DNA of 64,000 bases. It comes from Serratia proteamaculans. GTDB taxonomy: Bacteria > Pseudomonadota > Gammaproteobacteria > Enterobacterales > Enterobacteriaceae. Location of the stretch: assembly GCF_013337185.1 (NCBI RefSeq), contig NZ_SWDE01000003.1:62001-126000 (forward strand), written 5' to 3'. The notes beneath the pieces were generated by a model. It did not search any database. It saw only the letters and a program-made list of their open reading frames with translations, and was not told the DNA's origin. Below are positions 20,190 to 32,530 of the stretch, in pieces; position 1 is the first letter of the stretch; each line of letters opens with the position of its first letter. The translations under genes and the position numbers were made by a program.

Positions 20190-23100
20190 GCCTGATAAAA
20201 AAGATTTGCCTGGGTTTCCTGATCGTCCTGCTGTTGCTGATCGGCGGTGTGGCATACCTGCTCGGGACCACCAGTGGTCTGCATTTGGTTATCAACAGTG
20301 CGGCACGCTGGGTGCCGGGGCTGGATATTGCCAGCGTCACCGGCGGCTGGCGTGACCTGACGCTGAAAGGCGTGAAATACCAGATGCCGGGTGTGACGGT
20401 AAATGCCGGGCAGTTCCACCTGTCGCTCGATCTGGCCTGTTTTAAAAACAGTTCGCTGTGCGTCAACGCCCTGACTGCGCAGGACGTGGACGTAGTGGTG
20501 AAAACCAAAGAAATGACGCCGTCCGCACCGGTGGCAGAAACCAGCGAGCCCACTACCAACCTGAGCACGCCGTACCCCATCACTTTGCGCATGCTGGCGC
20601 TGAACAACGTTAAGGTCAGCGTCGACGATACGGCCATCTCTCTTGGCGAGTTCCGTACCGGTGCACAGTGGCAGGAACGTGCACTGACTCTGCTGCCAAC
20701 CAAAATCAGCGGTTTGTTGATAGCCCTGCCGAAAACGCCGCAGAACCCACTGCCGGAGGCAGTGCAACCGGTGGTTGAGGTGGCGAAAAAGGTTGAGGAA
20801 AAAGCCAATCAGAGCGCGAAACCGGCTCCTCAGCCGGAAGAGAAGCCGCTGGGCGAAACCCTGAAAGAACTGTTTGCCAAGCCGCTGCTGCCGGATCTGC
20901 CGGATATTCGCCTGCCGCTGGATATCACCGTCAAGGAGATCAGCGGTGAACAGCTGCGACTGACTGGTGATACCGACGTGCTGATCACCAGCCTGCAGCT
21001 GCAGGCCAGTACTCTGGATCAGCATATCCAACTGGACAATTTCGATGTGAAATCTCCGCAGGGTACGCTGTCGGCTCAGGGGCAAGCTACGCTGACCGGT
21101 AATTGGCCGGTGGAAATGGTGGCCAACAGCACGTTGAACATCGATCCATTGAAAGGCGAAAAGGTTAAGCTGAACATTGGCGGCGGGCTGCGTGAAGAAC
21201 TCAAGGTAGCGCTCAACCTGTCCGGCCCGGTCGGCGCGCAGCTTGATCTGCAAACCCAACTGGCCGAAGTCGGTTTACCGCTGGCGTTGACGCTGCAAAG
21301 CAAACAGCTGAAATGGCCGTTAAGCGGTGAGTCACAATACCAGATCAACGATTTCCGCCTGCGTTTCAATGGCAAGGCAACCGACTATGCGTTGTCGACC
21401 CGCGCCAATATCAAAGGCCAGGACTTGCCCCCGGCGGTGCTGACGCTGGACGGCAAAGGCAACGTTGAGCAGTTCAAGCTGGAACGCCTGCGGTTGGCGG
21501 CCTTGCAGGGTAATACCGACCTGACAGCGCTGGTGGACTGGAGCAAGGCCATCAGCTGGAATTCACAGCTGACGCTGAGCGGCATCAATACCGCCAAACA
21601 GTGGCCGGAGTGGCCGGCGAAGCTGGACGGCAAGATCACCACTCGCGGCAGTTTGCATGGTGGCAGTTGGCAATTACAGGTGCCGGTGCTGCAGCTCGAC
21701 GGTAACGTGAAGCAAAACAAGGTCACCGCGCGCGGTACGCTCAGCGGCAACGCTGCCGGGCAGTGGAAAATTCCGGGTATCGATCTGACCCTGGGACGCA
21801 ACCAACTGAACGTCAAAGGCCAACTGGATGAAAAGAGTTGGAATCTGGATGCGAATATCGACGCCCCGCGCCTCGACGGTGCTTTGCCTGGACTGGGCGG
21901 TACGGCGAAAGGCCTGCTTAAACTGCGCGGCAACCTGCAGGCGCCTCAGTTACTGGCAGACCTGACGGCATCTGGCCTGCAGTGGCAGGCGCTGCATATC
22001 AACCGGGTGAAAATTGACGGCGACGTGCGTTCCAGCGACCAGATCCAGGGACAACTGGCGGTACGCGTCGAACAGTTGAAGCAAGATGCGTTGGACATCA
22101 ACCTGCTGACACTGGATGCCAAAGGCAGTGAGAAACAGCATCAGCTGCAGCTGAAAATTGACGGCAAACCGGTCTCTGGTCAGTTGGCGCTGCAGGGCAG
22201 TTTCGATCGTCAACAGCAACGCTGGCGCGGCAACCTGAATAATACTCGCTTCGATACCCCGGTGGGCGAATGGCGGTTAAGTCGCGCCATCGCGCTCGAT
22301 TACCTGAATACCGCGCAGAAAATCAGTATCGGGCCGCACTGCTGGCAGAACCCGAATGCCGAACTCTGCGTGCCGAAGACCATTGAGGCCGGGCAGAGCG
22401 GACAGGCCAGCGTGGTGCTGAACCGCTTTGATCTGGCGATGATCAAGCCTTTCCTCGGGCCCGAGACGGCGCTGAGCGGCGTGTTCACCGGGCGGGCGGA
22501 CGTTAGCTGGAAACCGGGCGGTGCGCTGCCGGAGGCGAAAGTCTCACTGGTGGGCAATGGGGTGAAGGTGGTACAGCAGGTGCAGGGTAATGCGCTGCCG
22601 ATCGCCTTCGACAAGCTAAACCTTAACGCCGGGCTGACCAATGGCCGTGCGCAGGCCGACTGGTTGATCAAGCTGACCAATAACGGCCAGTTTGACGGTA
22701 ACATACAGGTTGTCGATCCTCAGGTGCGCCGCAATATCAGCGGTAACGTCAACATTACCAATATTTCACTGGCGATGATTAACCCGGCGTTGATGCAGGG
22801 GGAAAAAGCGGCGGGTATGCTGAATGCCAACCTGCGTCTGGGCGGTAGTGCTCAGAAACCTTTGGTTTATGGTCGCATGGCGTTGGACAAGGTCGATATT
22901 GACGGTCACTGGATGCCGTTCGACATGACCAACGGTCGTCTGGTGATGAACTTCGACGGCATGACCTCAACGCTGGAAGGACTTGTCAGCACCACCCACG
23001 GTCAGCTTAATCTGTCCGGTGATGCGGATTGGCGTGATATCAATGCCTGGCGTGCCCGCATTGCCGCCAAGGGCGATAAATTGCGGGTGACGGTGCCGCC

Positions 23101-24004
23101 GATGATCCGCATCGATGTTTCACCGGATCTGGTGTTTGAAGCCACGCCGCAGCTGTTCTCACTCAACGGTTCGGTAGACATTCCGTGGGCGCGTATTACG
23201 GTACAAGAGCTGCCGGAAAGCGCGGTCGGCGTCTCTTCCGACGAAGTGATGCTGGATGATCAACTTAAACCGATAAAGCCGAAAACCGCAGGGATCCCGA
23301 TCAACAGCAACCTGATGATCCACGTTGGCAACGATGTGCGGCTGGATGCCTTTGGCCTGAAAGCGCGGTTGAAGGGCGATCTGAAAGTGGTGCAGGATAA
23401 GAACGGCCTGGGCCTGAACGGTCAGATTGACATCCCTTCCGGTCGCTTCCATGCTTATGGTCAGGATTTGATTGTCCGCAAGGGCCAGTTGATGTTCTCG
23501 GGGCCGCCGGACCAGCCGTTGCTCAATCTTGAGGCGATCCGTAATCCGGACTCGACCGAAGATGGCGTTACCGCTGGGGTACGCGTCACCGGGTTGGCGG
23601 ATGCACCGAAGCTGGAAGTGTTCTCGGATCCGACCAAATCTCAGCAGGAAGCGCTGTCTTATCTGCTGCGTGGCCAGGGTTTAGGCAGTTCCGGTGCCGA
23701 TGGCAACGCAATGACCTCAATGTTAATTGGGATGGGGGTTGCACAAAGTGGTCAACTTGTGGGTAAAATCGGCGAGGCATTTGGCGTAAGCAACTTGGCC
23801 CTGGATACTCAGGGGGTTGGCGACAGTTCCCAGGTTGTCGTCAGCGGTTATGTTCTCCCAGGCTTACAAGTAAAATATGGGGTGGGCATTTTCGACTCAT
23901 TGGCCACACTGACGTTGCGTTACCGCCTGATGCCTAAATTGTATCTTGAAGCGGTGTCTGGTCTCGACCAGGCATTAGATTTGCTCTATCAGTTTGAGTT
24001 TTAG
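20186..24004 (+). CDS. tamB: Translocation and assembly module subunit TamB
   Basis: The 1,272-residue AsmA-like protein spans the periplasm between the inner membrane and TamA. It has an N-terminal membrane anchor (about 5-27, [17 protein letters not shown]), a long region of repeated beta strands forming a lipid-carrying groove, a proline/lysine-rich stretch near residues 195-230 ([20 protein letters not shown]) and the TamB/DUF490 C-terminal domain ending in LLYQFEF. TamB, YhdP and YdbH share the job of moving phospholipids to the outer membrane. ATGA overlap with tamA; ytfP follows two bases after its stop. Confidence 0.97.
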   Translation: MSLIKKICLGFLIVLLLLIGGVAYLLGTTSGLHLVINSAARWVPGLDIASVTGGWRDLTLKGVKYQMPGVTVNAGQFHLSLDLACFKNSSLCVNALTAQDVDVVVKTKEMTPSAPVAETSEPTTNLSTPYPITLRMLALNNVKVSVDDTAISLGEFRTGAQWQERALTLLPTKISGLLIALPKTPQNPLPEAVQPVVEVAKKVEEKANQSAKPAPQPEEKPLGETLKELFAKPLLPDLPDIRLPLDITVKEISGEQLRLTGDTDVLITSLQLQASTLDQHIQLDNFDVKSPQGTLSAQGQATLTGNWPVEMVANSTLNIDPLKGEKVKLNIGGGLREELKVALNLSGPVGAQLDLQTQLAEVGLPLALTLQSKQLKWPLSGESQYQINDFRLRFNGKATDYALSTRANIKGQDLPPAVLTLDGKGNVEQFKLERLRLAALQGNTDLTALVDWSKAISWNSQLTLSGINTAKQWPEWPAKLDGKITTRGSLHGGSWQLQVPVLQLDGNVKQNKVTARGTLSGNAAGQWKIPGIDLTLGRNQLNVKGQLDEKSWNLDANIDAPRLDGALPGLGGTAKGLLKLRGNLQAPQLLADLTASGLQWQALHINRVKIDGDVRSSDQIQGQLAVRVEQLKQDALDINLLTLDAKGSEKQHQLQLKIDGKPVSGQLALQGSFDRQQQRWRGNLNNTRFDTPVGEWRLSRAIALDYLNTAQKISIGPHCWQNPNAELCVPKTIEAGQSGQASVVLNRFDLAMIKPFLGPETALSGVFTGRADVSWKPGGALPEAKVSLVGNGVKVVQQVQGNALPIAFDKLNLNAGLTNGRAQADWLIKLTNNGQFDGNIQVVDPQVRRNISGNVNITNISLAMINPALMQGEKAAGMLNANLRLGGSAQKPLVYGRMALDKVDIDGHWMPFDMTNGRLVMNFDGMTSTLEGLVSTTHGQLNLSGDADWRDINAWRARIAAKGDKLRVTVPPMIRIDVSPDLVFEATPQLFSLNGSVDIPWARITVQELPESAVGVSSDEVMLDDQLKPIKPKTAGIPINSNLMIHVGNDVRLDAFGLKARLKGDLKVVQDKNGLGLNGQIDIPSGRFHAYGQDLIVRKGQLMFSGPPDQPLLNLEAIRNPDSTEDGVTAGVRVTGLADAPKLEVFSDPTKSQQEALSYLLRGQGLGSSGADGNAMTSMLIGMGVAQSGQLVGKIGEAFGVSNLALDTQGVGDSSQVVVSGYVLPGLQVKYGVGIFDSLATLTLRYRLMPKLYLEAVSGLDQALDLLYQFEF

Positions 24005-24006
24005 CG

Positions 24007-24354
24007 ATGCGAATAATTGTCTACGGCAGTTTACGACGCAAACAGGGAAACAGCCATTGGATGACTAACGCCCAATGGTTAGGCGAGCATGAGCTCGAAG
24101 GCTATCAGATTTATAATCTGGGCCATTACCCGGCGGCGATCCCTGGAGAGGGCTCGGTACATTGTGAGGTGTACCGTATCAACTCATCGATTTTGGCTGA
24201 GCTGGACGAACTGAAAAGCAACACTAAGGACTATAAGCGCGAGCTGATTCAGACGCCTTATGGAAGTGCGTGGATCTACCTGTATAAACACAGTGTGGAC
24301 GGTTTTCCGCGGATTAACAGCGGTGACTGGCTGAGGCGTCTCGACGAAAAGTAA
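24007..24354 (+). CDS. ytfP: Gamma-glutamylcyclotransferase-fold protein YtfP
   Basis: The 115-residue protein has the gamma-glutamylcyclotransferase-like fold, with the substrate-binding YGSLRRKQGNS at residues 5-15 and the strand pattern ending WIYLYKH. E. coli YtfP (113) has no proven substrate. It begins two bases after the tamB stop and ends in a strong terminator, so it is the third gene of the tamA-tamB-ytfP operon. Confidence 0.92.
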   Translation: MRIIVYGSLRRKQGNSHWMTNAQWLGEHELEGYQIYNLGHYPAAIPGEGSVHCEVYRINSSILAELDELKSNTKDYKRELIQTPYGSAWIYLYKHSVDGFPRINSGDWLRRLDEK

Positions 24355-24387
24355 AAAAAACACCGCTCACTGAGCGGTGTTTTTTTA
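24353..24387. terminator. Bidirectional terminator between ytfP and ppa
   Basis: Stem AAAACACCGCTCA / TGAGCGGTGTTTT flanked by A-run and T-run on the two sides; it can stop transcription of both convergent genes. Confidence 0.92.
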
Positions 24388-24405
24388 TCGGACGGCGGCC
24401 AGGAA

Positions 24406-24936
24406 TTACTTCTTGGCAGCACGTTCGAAAGAGGCAACGATTTCAGCTTTGGCAGCGGCAGCGTCTGCCCAGCCTTCCACTTTCACCCATTTGCCTTTCT
24501 CTAGATCTTTGTAGTGCTCGAAGAAATGAGAGATCTGTGCTTTCAGCAGTTCTGGCAGGTCGTTCACATCTTTGATGTGATCGTACTCTTTGCTCAGTTT
24601 GCTGTGCGGAACGGCAACCAGTTTCGCATCTTCACCGGCTTCGTCGGTCATCTTCAGTACGCCTACCGGACGGCAGCGGATCACTGAGCCAGGCTGCAGC
24701 GGGTATGGCGTTGGTACCAGCACGTCAACCGGGTCACCGTCCAGAGACAGGGTGTGGTTGATGTAACCGTAGTTGCACGGATAGAACATCGCGGTGGACA
24801 TGAAACGGTCAACAAACAGCGCGCCGGTGTCCTTGTCGATTTCATATTTGATCGGATCGGCATTGGCCGGGATTTCGATAACTACGTAGATGTCTTCTGG
24901 CAGGTCTTTGCCAGCAGGGACGTTAAGCAAGCTCAT
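24406..24936 (-). CDS. ppa: Inorganic pyrophosphatase (family I)
   Basis: The 176-residue soluble enzyme hydrolyses pyrophosphate, pulling forward biosynthetic reactions. The family I signature [10 protein letters not shown] with its metal-binding aspartates is at about residues 66-75, and [14 protein letters not shown] and [16 protein letters not shown] are intact. Length matches E. coli Ppa (176). AAAGGAAACCGAC precedes the ATG. It converges on ytfP as in E. coli. Confidence 0.98.
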   Translation of the reverse strand: MSLLNVPAGKDLPEDIYVVIEIPANADPIKYEIDKDTGALFVDRFMSTAMFYPCNYGYINHTLSLDGDPVDVLVPTPYPLQPGSVIRCRPVGVLKMTDEAGEDAKLVAVPHSKLSKEYDHIKDVNDLPELLKAQISHFFEHYKDLEKGKWVKVEGWADAAAAKAEIVASFERAAKK

Positions 24937-25073
24937 GTCGGTTTCCTTTAATCAAACCAGAAATGGAGTGGCGGCTATTATAGCGGACTCTTTTGCGATT
25001 TCCTGCCCTTTTCATCACCCAAGCCCCGGCAGACAGTCATCCACTGAATTTCCAGATTAATCCTCCAACGACG

Positions 25074-25100
25074 TTAAGTTTTCCCCGCGGTTGCCGATAA
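25074..25100 (+). promoter_or_regulatory. Sigma-28 (FliA) flagellar promoter of the chemoreceptor gene
   Basis: TTAAGTTT at 25074-25081, exactly 11 bases, then GCCGATAA at 25093-25100. This is one mismatch from the FliA consensus TAAAGTTT-N11-GCCGATAA. It lies 92 bases before the ATG. Confidence 0.88.
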
Positions 25101-25192
25101 CTTCATCAAATAATAATGAGTCGGCGAAGTCTGACTCCGCGTTTTACCTCCTCTACGTTAGAACTCACTATTTCTGAAGCCGGGAAGAACTC

Positions 25193-26746
25193 ATGTTAAA
25201 AAAGATTACGGTCAAGGCCGGGCTGATTGCCTTGCTGAGCCTGATGACGCTGTTGTTGATTATGGTCAGCACCATCGGCGTCAACGCCATTAACGAAGGG
25301 TCGCGATCGTTACACACCCTGAACCAGATTTTAGGGGAAGAACTGGGGTCGCTGGCCAGTAGCTCCAACCTGACGCTACGCGCCAGAACGGCCGCCTCAC
25401 TGGCGGTGCGCCAGCGTGAAATCGGCCAGATCGAGGTGTCCGACGCCACTGTGGGGCGCATTTATGACTACCTTGCTCAGTCCAAACAGGAAATGGCGCG
25501 CTTTGTCAGCGTCGGCACCGTGACCGAACGCGGGCGCGAACTGTCCACTCGCCTGCAAAATAGCTACCGTGCCTATCTGGAACAGGGCGTCAGACCGATG
25601 GCCGACGCCATCAAGGCCGGCAAAGTTGATGACTATTACGACATCCAGGAAACCAAAATTTCCGCCCTGAGCATCGCTTTCGAAAAAGACCTCAGTGATT
25701 TCCGCAGCTTTGCCATGAAGATTGGCCAGCAGCGGGTGAATGAAGCGGAAAGTAACGCCAGCACCAAGATTACCCTGATCCTGATCGCCGGCCTGCTCAG
25801 CGTGTTGCTGGCGGTATTGGCCTGGTTTGCGTTGCGGGTGATTATCCTGCGGCCACTGGATGAATCTATCGCCCAACTGGAACATATCGCCGGGGGTGAC
25901 CTGACGCACGACATCACCGGCGAAGGGGAAACCGAAATGGGTCGTCTGATACGTGCGATGCAGCGGATGCAGCAGGCGCTGGTCAGTTCGGTCAGCAAGG
26001 TTCGTGATGCCAGCAGCCAGATTGACACCGGTTCACGCGAGCTGGCCGCCGGCAACCTGCATCTGGCGCAGCGCACCGAAGAGTCGGCCGCTTCGCTGGA
26101 GGAAACCGCCGCCAGCATGGAACAGCTGACCTCGACGGTGAAAATGAACGCCGAGAATTGCGAGCAGGCCAATCAGCTGGCGCTCAGCGTCTCCGATATT
26201 GCCAATCAGGGCAGTGAGGTGGTTAGCCAGGTGATGGACAAGATGCAGGCCATTACCGATAGCTCACGGCGTATCGCCGATATTATCAGCGTGATGGACG
26301 GTATTTCCTTCCAGACCAATATTCTGGCGCTGAATGCGGCGGTAGAAGCGGCACGCGCGGGTGAGCAGGGACGTGGCTTTGCCGTGGTGGCGGGTGAGGT
26401 ACGCAGCCTGGCTCAGCGTAGCGCTCAGTCGGCCAAGGAGATCAAAGGGTTGATCGAAGCGTCGCAGAACCGGGTGCAGGAAGGCGAGCAGATGGCCGAG
26501 TCCGCGGCGAAAACCATGAATGGCATTACCGGTGAGGTAGGGCGTGTGACGGCGCTGATGCGGGAAATTTCTGCGGCTACGCGTGAGCAAAGCAGCGGCA
26601 TTGAACAGGTCAATCTGGCGGTGGCGCAGATGGATCAGGTGGCGCAGCAAAATGCGGCCCTGGTCGAGGAGTCTGCGGCGGCAACGCGCTCGCTGGAGGA
26701 TCAGGCCCAGTTGCTGGCCCAGAGTATGGCGGCGTTCAAACTATAA
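25193..26746 (+). CDS. Methyl-accepting chemotaxis protein (Tar/Tsr type)
   Basis: The 517-residue chemoreceptor has a first membrane segment (about 10-31), a periplasmic Tar-like four-helix sensor (about 32-190) with the usual arginine-rich first-helix segment ([19 protein letters not shown]), a second membrane segment (about 192-213), a HAMP domain (about 214-267) and the signalling hairpin whose tip [21 protein letters not shown] lies at about 371-391. It ends [10 protein letters not shown], without the NWETF-type pentapeptide that tethers CheR and CheB, so it behaves like a low-abundance receptor. The ligand cannot be read from sequence. Driven by the FliA promoter at 25074. Confidence 0.93.
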   Translation: MLKKITVKAGLIALLSLMTLLLIMVSTIGVNAINEGSRSLHTLNQILGEELGSLASSSNLTLRARTAASLAVRQREIGQIEVSDATVGRIYDYLAQSKQEMARFVSVGTVTERGRELSTRLQNSYRAYLEQGVRPMADAIKAGKVDDYYDIQETKISALSIAFEKDLSDFRSFAMKIGQQRVNEAESNASTKITLILIAGLLSVLLAVLAWFALRVIILRPLDESIAQLEHIAGGDLTHDITGEGETEMGRLIRAMQRMQQALVSSVSKVRDASSQIDTGSRELAAGNLHLAQRTEESAASLEETAASMEQLTSTVKMNAENCEQANQLALSVSDIANQGSEVVSQVMDKMQAITDSSRRIADIISVMDGISFQTNILALNAAVEAARAGEQGRGFAVVAGEVRSLAQRSAQSAKEIKGLIEASQNRVQEGEQMAESAAKTMNGITGEVGRVTALMREISAATREQSSGIEQVNLAVAQMDQVAQQNAALVEESAAATRSLEDQAQLLAQSMAAFKL

Positions 26747-26750
26747 TGCA

Positions 26751-26771
26751 GGGGGGCGACAGACGCCCCCC
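26751..26771. terminator. GC-rich hairpin between chemoreceptor gene and fbp
   Basis: Perfect 8-bp stem GGGGGGCG / CGCCCCCC with loop ACAGA, four bases after the chemoreceptor stop and 12 bases from the fbp stop. There is no T-run on either side, so termination is likely but weaker evidence. Confidence 0.55.
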
Positions 26772-26783
26772 GCACAGAACCTG

Positions 26784-27788
26784 TTATTCGTCCGGGTTCT
26801 CGGCGATAAAGCGCTCGGCGTCTTCCACCATGGATTTGGTGCCGACGAAGAACGGTGCACGCTGGTGCAGTTTCACCGGAGTAATGTCCAGAATACGGTT
26901 TTTACCGTCGCTGGCTTTACCGCCTGCCTGTTCCGCCAGGAACGCCATCGGGTTGCATTCATACAGCAGGCGCAGCTTGCCTTGCGGGTGGCTGGCGGTG
27001 CTTGGATAAATATAGATGCCGCCTTTGAGCAGGTTGCGGTGGAAGTCGGCAACCAGCGAACCGATGTAGCGTGAGGTATAAGGGCGCTGAGTGGCTTCGT
27101 CCTGTTCCTGACAATATTTGATGTATTTTTTCACACCGCGCGGGAACTTGATGTAGTTACCTTCGTTGATGGAATACATATTGCCGGTAGCCGGGAAGCG
27201 GACTTTCTCGTGGGAAAGGCAGAACACACCCAGAGAAGGATCGTAGGTAAAGGCATGCACGCCATAACCGGTGGTGTACACCAGCATGGTGGATGAACCA
27301 TAAACTACATAGCCGGCGGCGACCTGAGCGCTGCCTGGCTGCAGGAAGTCTTCTTCGGTCACAGGAATGCCGACCGGGGTAATGCGACGATAGATAGAGA
27401 AAATCGTACCGACCGAGACGTTGACATCAATGTTGGACGAACCATCCAACGGATCCATCAGCACCACGTACTTGGCATTCTCAGCCCGCTCGCCGTCGAA
27501 TATCACGATTTCATCTTCTTCTTCAGAAGCGATACCCGCAACTTCACCACGTGCTTTCAATGCCGCTTTCAGCTTTTCATTGGCATACAGGTCCAGTTTC
27601 ATCTGGACTTCACCCTGTACGTTGGAAACGCCGCTGGTGCCGAGAATATCAACCAGGCCCGCTTTGTTGATATCGCGGTGGATGATTTTGGCGCCCAGTT
27701 TAATTGCAGAAAGTAACGCTGTCAGCTCGCCGGTGGCGTGAGAGAAGTCGTGCTGTTTCTCGACGATAAATTCGCCTAACGTTTTCAT
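26784..27788 (-). CDS. fbp: Fructose-1,6-bisphosphatase class 1
   Basis: The 334-residue enzyme makes fructose 6-phosphate in gluconeogenesis. Visible motifs are the metal-binding SEEEDE, the signature [22 protein letters not shown], and the substrate-binding [22 protein letters not shown]. Length is close to the E. coli enzyme (332). It is divergent from mpl, 168 bases apart, as in E. coli. Confidence 0.98.
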   Translation of the reverse strand: MKTLGEFIVEKQHDFSHATGELTALLSAIKLGAKIIHRDINKAGLVDILGTSGVSNVQGEVQMKLDLYANEKLKAALKARGEVAGIASEEEDEIVIFDGERAENAKYVVLMDPLDGSSNIDVNVSVGTIFSIYRRITPVGIPVTEEDFLQPGSAQVAAGYVVYGSSTMLVYTTGYGVHAFTYDPSLGVFCLSHEKVRFPATGNMYSINEGNYIKFPRGVKKYIKYCQEQDEATQRPYTSRYIGSLVADFHRNLLKGGIYIYPSTASHPQGKLRLLYECNPMAFLAEQAGGKASDGKNRILDITPVKLHQRAPFFVGTKSMVEDAERFIAENPDE

Positions 27789-27956
27789 GACACAATCCCT
27801 GAATCTACGGATGGGTAGCGGTTTGTTAACAAACCGCCAACGTATTCGCGAGCAGTGTAGCCCAAAGATGAACGCTATTCATAGGCAAATCCATTTCTTC
27901 TGGACGATTCTGAGCGTTAGAATGTGCCAACATTCGACGTACTCTATGAGAAAACT

Positions 27957-29336
27957 ATGCGCATTCACATTCTTGGGATCTGTGGCACCTTTATGGGCGG
28001 GCTGGCGGTGCTGGCTCGTTCGCTAGGGCATGAGGTGACCGGCTCTGACGCTAATGTCTATCCGCCGATGAGCACGCTGTTGGAGAAAGAAGGGATCGAA
28101 CTGATCCAGGGTTACGATCCGGCTCAATTGGATCCCGCGCCGGATCTGGTGATCATCGGTAACGCCATGACGCGCGGTAACCCGTGTGTTGAAGCAGTAC
28201 TGGAGCAGGGTATCCCTTACGTTTCCGGCCCACAGTGGCTGCATGATTATGTGCTGCGCGATCGCTGGGTACTGGCCGTTGCCGGGACCCACGGCAAGAC
28301 CACCACCGCCGGCATGGCAACCTGGATCCTGGAAGCCTGCGGCTACCAACCGGGTTTTGTTATCGGTGGCGTGCCGGGCAACTTTGACGTTTCTGCCCGC
28401 CTGGGTGGCAGCCCGTTCTTTGTCATCGAAGCCGATGAATATGACTGCGCGTTCTTCGACAAGCGTTCCAAGTTTGTGCATTACAGCCCGCGTACGCTGA
28501 TCCTGAATAATCTGGAGTTTGATCACGCCGACATCTTCGACGATCTGAAAGCGATCCAGAAACAGTTCCACCATCTGGTGCGTTTGGTGCCCGGCAAGGG
28601 CAAAATTATTTTGCCTGACAACGACAGCCACCTGAAACAGGTGATGGCGATGGGCTGCTGGAGTGAGCAGGAGCTGGTTGGGGAAGAAGGCGCATGGCGT
28701 GCACAGAAGCTGACGCCGGACGCCAGCCATTATGCGGTATTCCTTAATGGTGAGCAGGTGGGCGAAGTCAAGTGGGCGCTGGTCGGTGAACACAACATGC
28801 ATAACGGTTTGATGGCCATTGCCGCCACGCGTCATGTTGGCGTGTTGCCTGAGGATGCCTGTCGCGCGCTCGGCGACTTTATCAATGCCCGCCGTCGTCT
28901 GGAGTTGCGTGGTGAAGCCAATGGCGTGACGGTATATGACGATTTTGCCCATCATCCAACGGCAATTCTGGCGACCCTGGCCGCGTTGCGTAGCAAGGTG
29001 GGCGGCACAGCCCGCATTCTGGCGGTGCTCGAACCACGCTCCAACACCATGAAAATGGGCATCAGCAAGAACGATCTGGCTCCGTCGCTGGGGCGTGCCG
29101 ATGAAGTCTTCCTGTTCCAGCCGCACCATATCCCCTGGCAGGTAGCGGAAGTGGCGGAAGCCTGCGTACAGCCGGCTCACTGGAGCGCCGATCTGGATAC
29201 GCTGGTGGACATGATTGTGAAAACAGCCCTGCCGGGCGACCATATTCTGGTGATGAGTAACGGCGGCTTTGGGGGGATTCACGATCGGCTGCTGGAGGCG
29301 TTGGCCAATAAGCCGGAGCCAAAAGCCACCTATTGA
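27957..29336 (+). CDS. mpl: UDP-MurNAc:L-Ala-gamma-D-Glu-meso-DAP ligase (murein recycling)
   Basis: The 459-residue Mur-ligase attaches recycled murein tripeptide to UDP-MurNAc. Domain order: Rossmann N-terminal (MRIHILGICGTFMGGLA), central ATPase with AVAGTHGKTTT at about 107-117, and C-terminal ligase domain with LEPRSNTMKMG. The chosen ATG gives the E. coli start; the next in-frame start is 11 codons upstream and adds nothing conserved. Followed by a clear terminator. Confidence 0.97.
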   Translation: MRIHILGICGTFMGGLAVLARSLGHEVTGSDANVYPPMSTLLEKEGIELIQGYDPAQLDPAPDLVIIGNAMTRGNPCVEAVLEQGIPYVSGPQWLHDYVLRDRWVLAVAGTHGKTTTAGMATWILEACGYQPGFVIGGVPGNFDVSARLGGSPFFVIEADEYDCAFFDKRSKFVHYSPRTLILNNLEFDHADIFDDLKAIQKQFHHLVRLVPGKGKIILPDNDSHLKQVMAMGCWSEQELVGEEGAWRAQKLTPDASHYAVFLNGEQVGEVKWALVGEHNMHNGLMAIAATRHVGVLPEDACRALGDFINARRRLELRGEANGVTVYDDFAHHPTAILATLAALRSKVGGTARILAVLEPRSNTMKMGISKNDLAPSLGRADEVFLFQPHHIPWQVAEVAEACVQPAHWSADLDTLVDMIVKTALPGDHILVMSNGGFGGIHDRLLEALANKPEPKATY

Positions 29337-29358
29337 TTTCCTGCTTTGTCAGCAATCC

Positions 29359-29382
29359 AAGGGCCGGTAACGGCCCTTTTTT
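29359..29382 (+). terminator. Terminator of mpl
   Basis: Perfect 8-bp stem AAGGGCCG / CGGCCCTT with loop GTAA, followed by TTTTTA. Confidence 0.92.
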
Positions 29383-29390
29383 ACACCCAT

Positions 29391-29414
29391 AAAAAAGCCC
29401 TCGCGAGCGAGGGC
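29391..29414 (-). terminator. Terminator of the yhcN-like gene
   Basis: Stem GCCCTCG / CGAGGGC with loop CGAG; six A precede it on the plus strand, giving a T-run on the minus strand. It ends the transcript from the tandem yhcN genes. Confidence 0.85.
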
Positions 29415-29528
29415 AACGGGGTCCGTCGGATAGGACGACGAATTTCTTCAGAGAATCAATGCTTACGACAGAACTCGGCAGTGGCAGTGACGAGGGTAAT
29501 CAGTTCGGTAAGCACGCCCTCTGAATTG

Positions 29529-29792
29529 TTATTTGTAGATTTCGGCAGTCGCGTGCCAGTTGCCATTTTCGTAGGCTTCGATCACGCGGTAGGCTTTAGC
29601 ACCTTGTTTGTCGGCCTTGTCAGACAGCGCCTGACGAATATCGGAAGGTGCGCCGGTAATGCCGCTGGCGGTAATGGTACCGACAGACTGAAGATTGGTC
29701 GCCTGGTCGTTAGTGATTAACGTAGCGGCAGAAGCCCCGAAGGAAACGACTGACAGCAGGCTAAGTGCGGCGAGGGTAGTTTTCATGCTCAT
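29529..29792 (-). CDS. Small secreted DUF1471 protein, tandem paralogue of YhcN
   Basis: The 87-residue protein has a signal peptide (TLAALSLLSVVSFGASA) and one DUF1471 domain (GAPSDIRQALSDKADKQGAKAYRVIEA ... HATAEIYK). It is clearly a copy of the gene at 29916-30179: the two share length, signal layout, the GAPSDIRQALS stretch and the C terminus HATAEIYK, while the N-terminal mature part has diverged. E. coli has a single yhcN here. It has its own upstream spacer of 123 bases, so it may be expressed on its own or by read-through. Confidence 0.88.
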   Translation of the reverse strand: MSMKTTLAALSLLSVVSFGASAATLITNDQATNLQSVGTITASGITGAPSDIRQALSDKADKQGAKAYRVIEAYENGNWHATAEIYK

Positions 29793-29915
29793 GATATTAA
29801 GTCCTGTTGTGATAACCGCCTGGAAGGGCTTTTTCAGCGTTTTTATACTTGAAGGCCGTTATCGGGGTACTGGGTTCCAGAGTTTTATTGCCCGTTGCCG
29901 GGTAACGCCTTGTAC

Positions 29916-30179
29916 TTATTTGTAAATTTCTGCGGTAGCGTGGAAGTTGCCTTCGTTGCGCGCTTCAATCACACGGTAAGCGGTTGCCCCTTTGGCATCG
30001 GCTTTTTCAGACAGTGCCTGACGGATGTCTGAAGGTGCCCCGGCAACACCGCTGACGGTGATAGTGCCTGCAGACTGCATATTTGCAGCCTGATTTGCAT
30101 CAACAGATTGTGCTGCAAATGCGCCGAAAGAAAGCATGGATAGAACGCTCATGGTTGCGATGGTAGCTTTAATTTTCAT
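29916..30179 (-). CDS. yhcN: Small secreted DUF1471 stress protein YhcN
   Basis: The 87-residue protein is collinear with E. coli YhcN from MKIKATIATMSVLSMLSFGAFA (signal peptide) to HATAEIYK and carries one DUF1471 domain. E. coli YhcN is a periplasmic protein linked to peroxide and acid stress. Its place downstream of argR on the same strand is the E. coli order. A CRP-like palindrome lies 41 bases upstream of its start. GGTGAG precedes the ATG. Confidence 0.9.
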   Translation of the reverse strand: MKIKATIATMSVLSMLSFGAFAAQSVDANQAANMQSAGTITVSGVAGAPSDIRQALSEKADAKGATAYRVIEARNEGNFHATAEIYK

Positions 30180-30537
30180 GTTCTCACCTTTTCGTATTCT
30201 TTTATCAGTTCCGATGAACTGTGATTTACGTCACGGAAATGAGTATACATCTAGTAACGCTAAAAATTAATAGTTAGCTAACAGTTCCTTGTGAAACTTT
30301 ATTATGGCGTTCCTTATTTTTAATAACCAGATGGAATAAAAAACGCTTATAAAACGATCTTTCAATGTTAAATTTATGTAATTTCAATAAGGTAAGTGCT
30401 TTTGACCAAAAGTGCGGAAGATCACAGTAGCTATCACTGGTTACGGACCAATGTCATTGAAATGTGCTGCAGCACGACGAGATTCTGGTTTTAAACGTGG
30501 CAAGGAATGAGGGAAGGGTAAGGATAGGGTTAAAGAA
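30180..30537. other. Intergenic region upstream of yhcN
   Basis: About 360 AT-rich bases between yhcN and the argR terminator with no coding frame. It contains the CRP-like site at 30220-30235, a possible minus-strand -10 TATACT just upstream of it, and a small palindrome GTTAGCTAAC at 30273-30282. Confidence 0.5.
30220..30235. promoter_or_regulatory. CRP-like palindrome upstream of yhcN
   Basis: TGTGATTTACGTCACG has both halves of the CRP consensus (TGTGA-N6-TCACA) with one mismatch. It lies 41 bases before the yhcN ATG, close to or downstream of the likely transcription start, so if real it would more likely repress than activate. Confidence 0.45.
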
Positions 30538-30578
30538 GCGCTAACAAAACGCGACCGGTAGCCGCATTTTGTTAGCGC
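30538..30578 (-). terminator. Long hairpin terminator of argR
   Basis: Perfect 12-bp stem GCGCTAACAAAA / TTTTGTTAGCGC with a further GCG/CGC inner pair, six bases after the argR stop; the minus strand continues TTCTTTAACC. Confidence 0.7.
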
Positions 30579-30584
30579 ACTGCA

Positions 30585-32462
<1,878 letters not shown>

Positions 32463-32491
32463 TCATTCAGTGGTGCATGAGTATGCATAGG

Positions 32492-32521
32492 CCGCCGGAC
32501 AGCGTACCGGCGGTTTTTTTA
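32492..32521 (+). terminator. Terminator of mdh
   Basis: 7-bp stem CCGCCGG / CCGGCGG with an 8-base loop, followed by seven T. Confidence 0.9.
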
Positions 32522-32530
32522 TGCCTGTAG

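Noticed and set aside
20162-21259. Minus-strand frame opposite tamB (365 codons)
   Set aside because: Composition dominated by Q, R and H as expected from the reverse of tamB codons; no domain.
28023-29282. Long minus-strand frame across mpl (419 codons)
   Set aside because: Antisense shadow of mpl; no recognisable domain.
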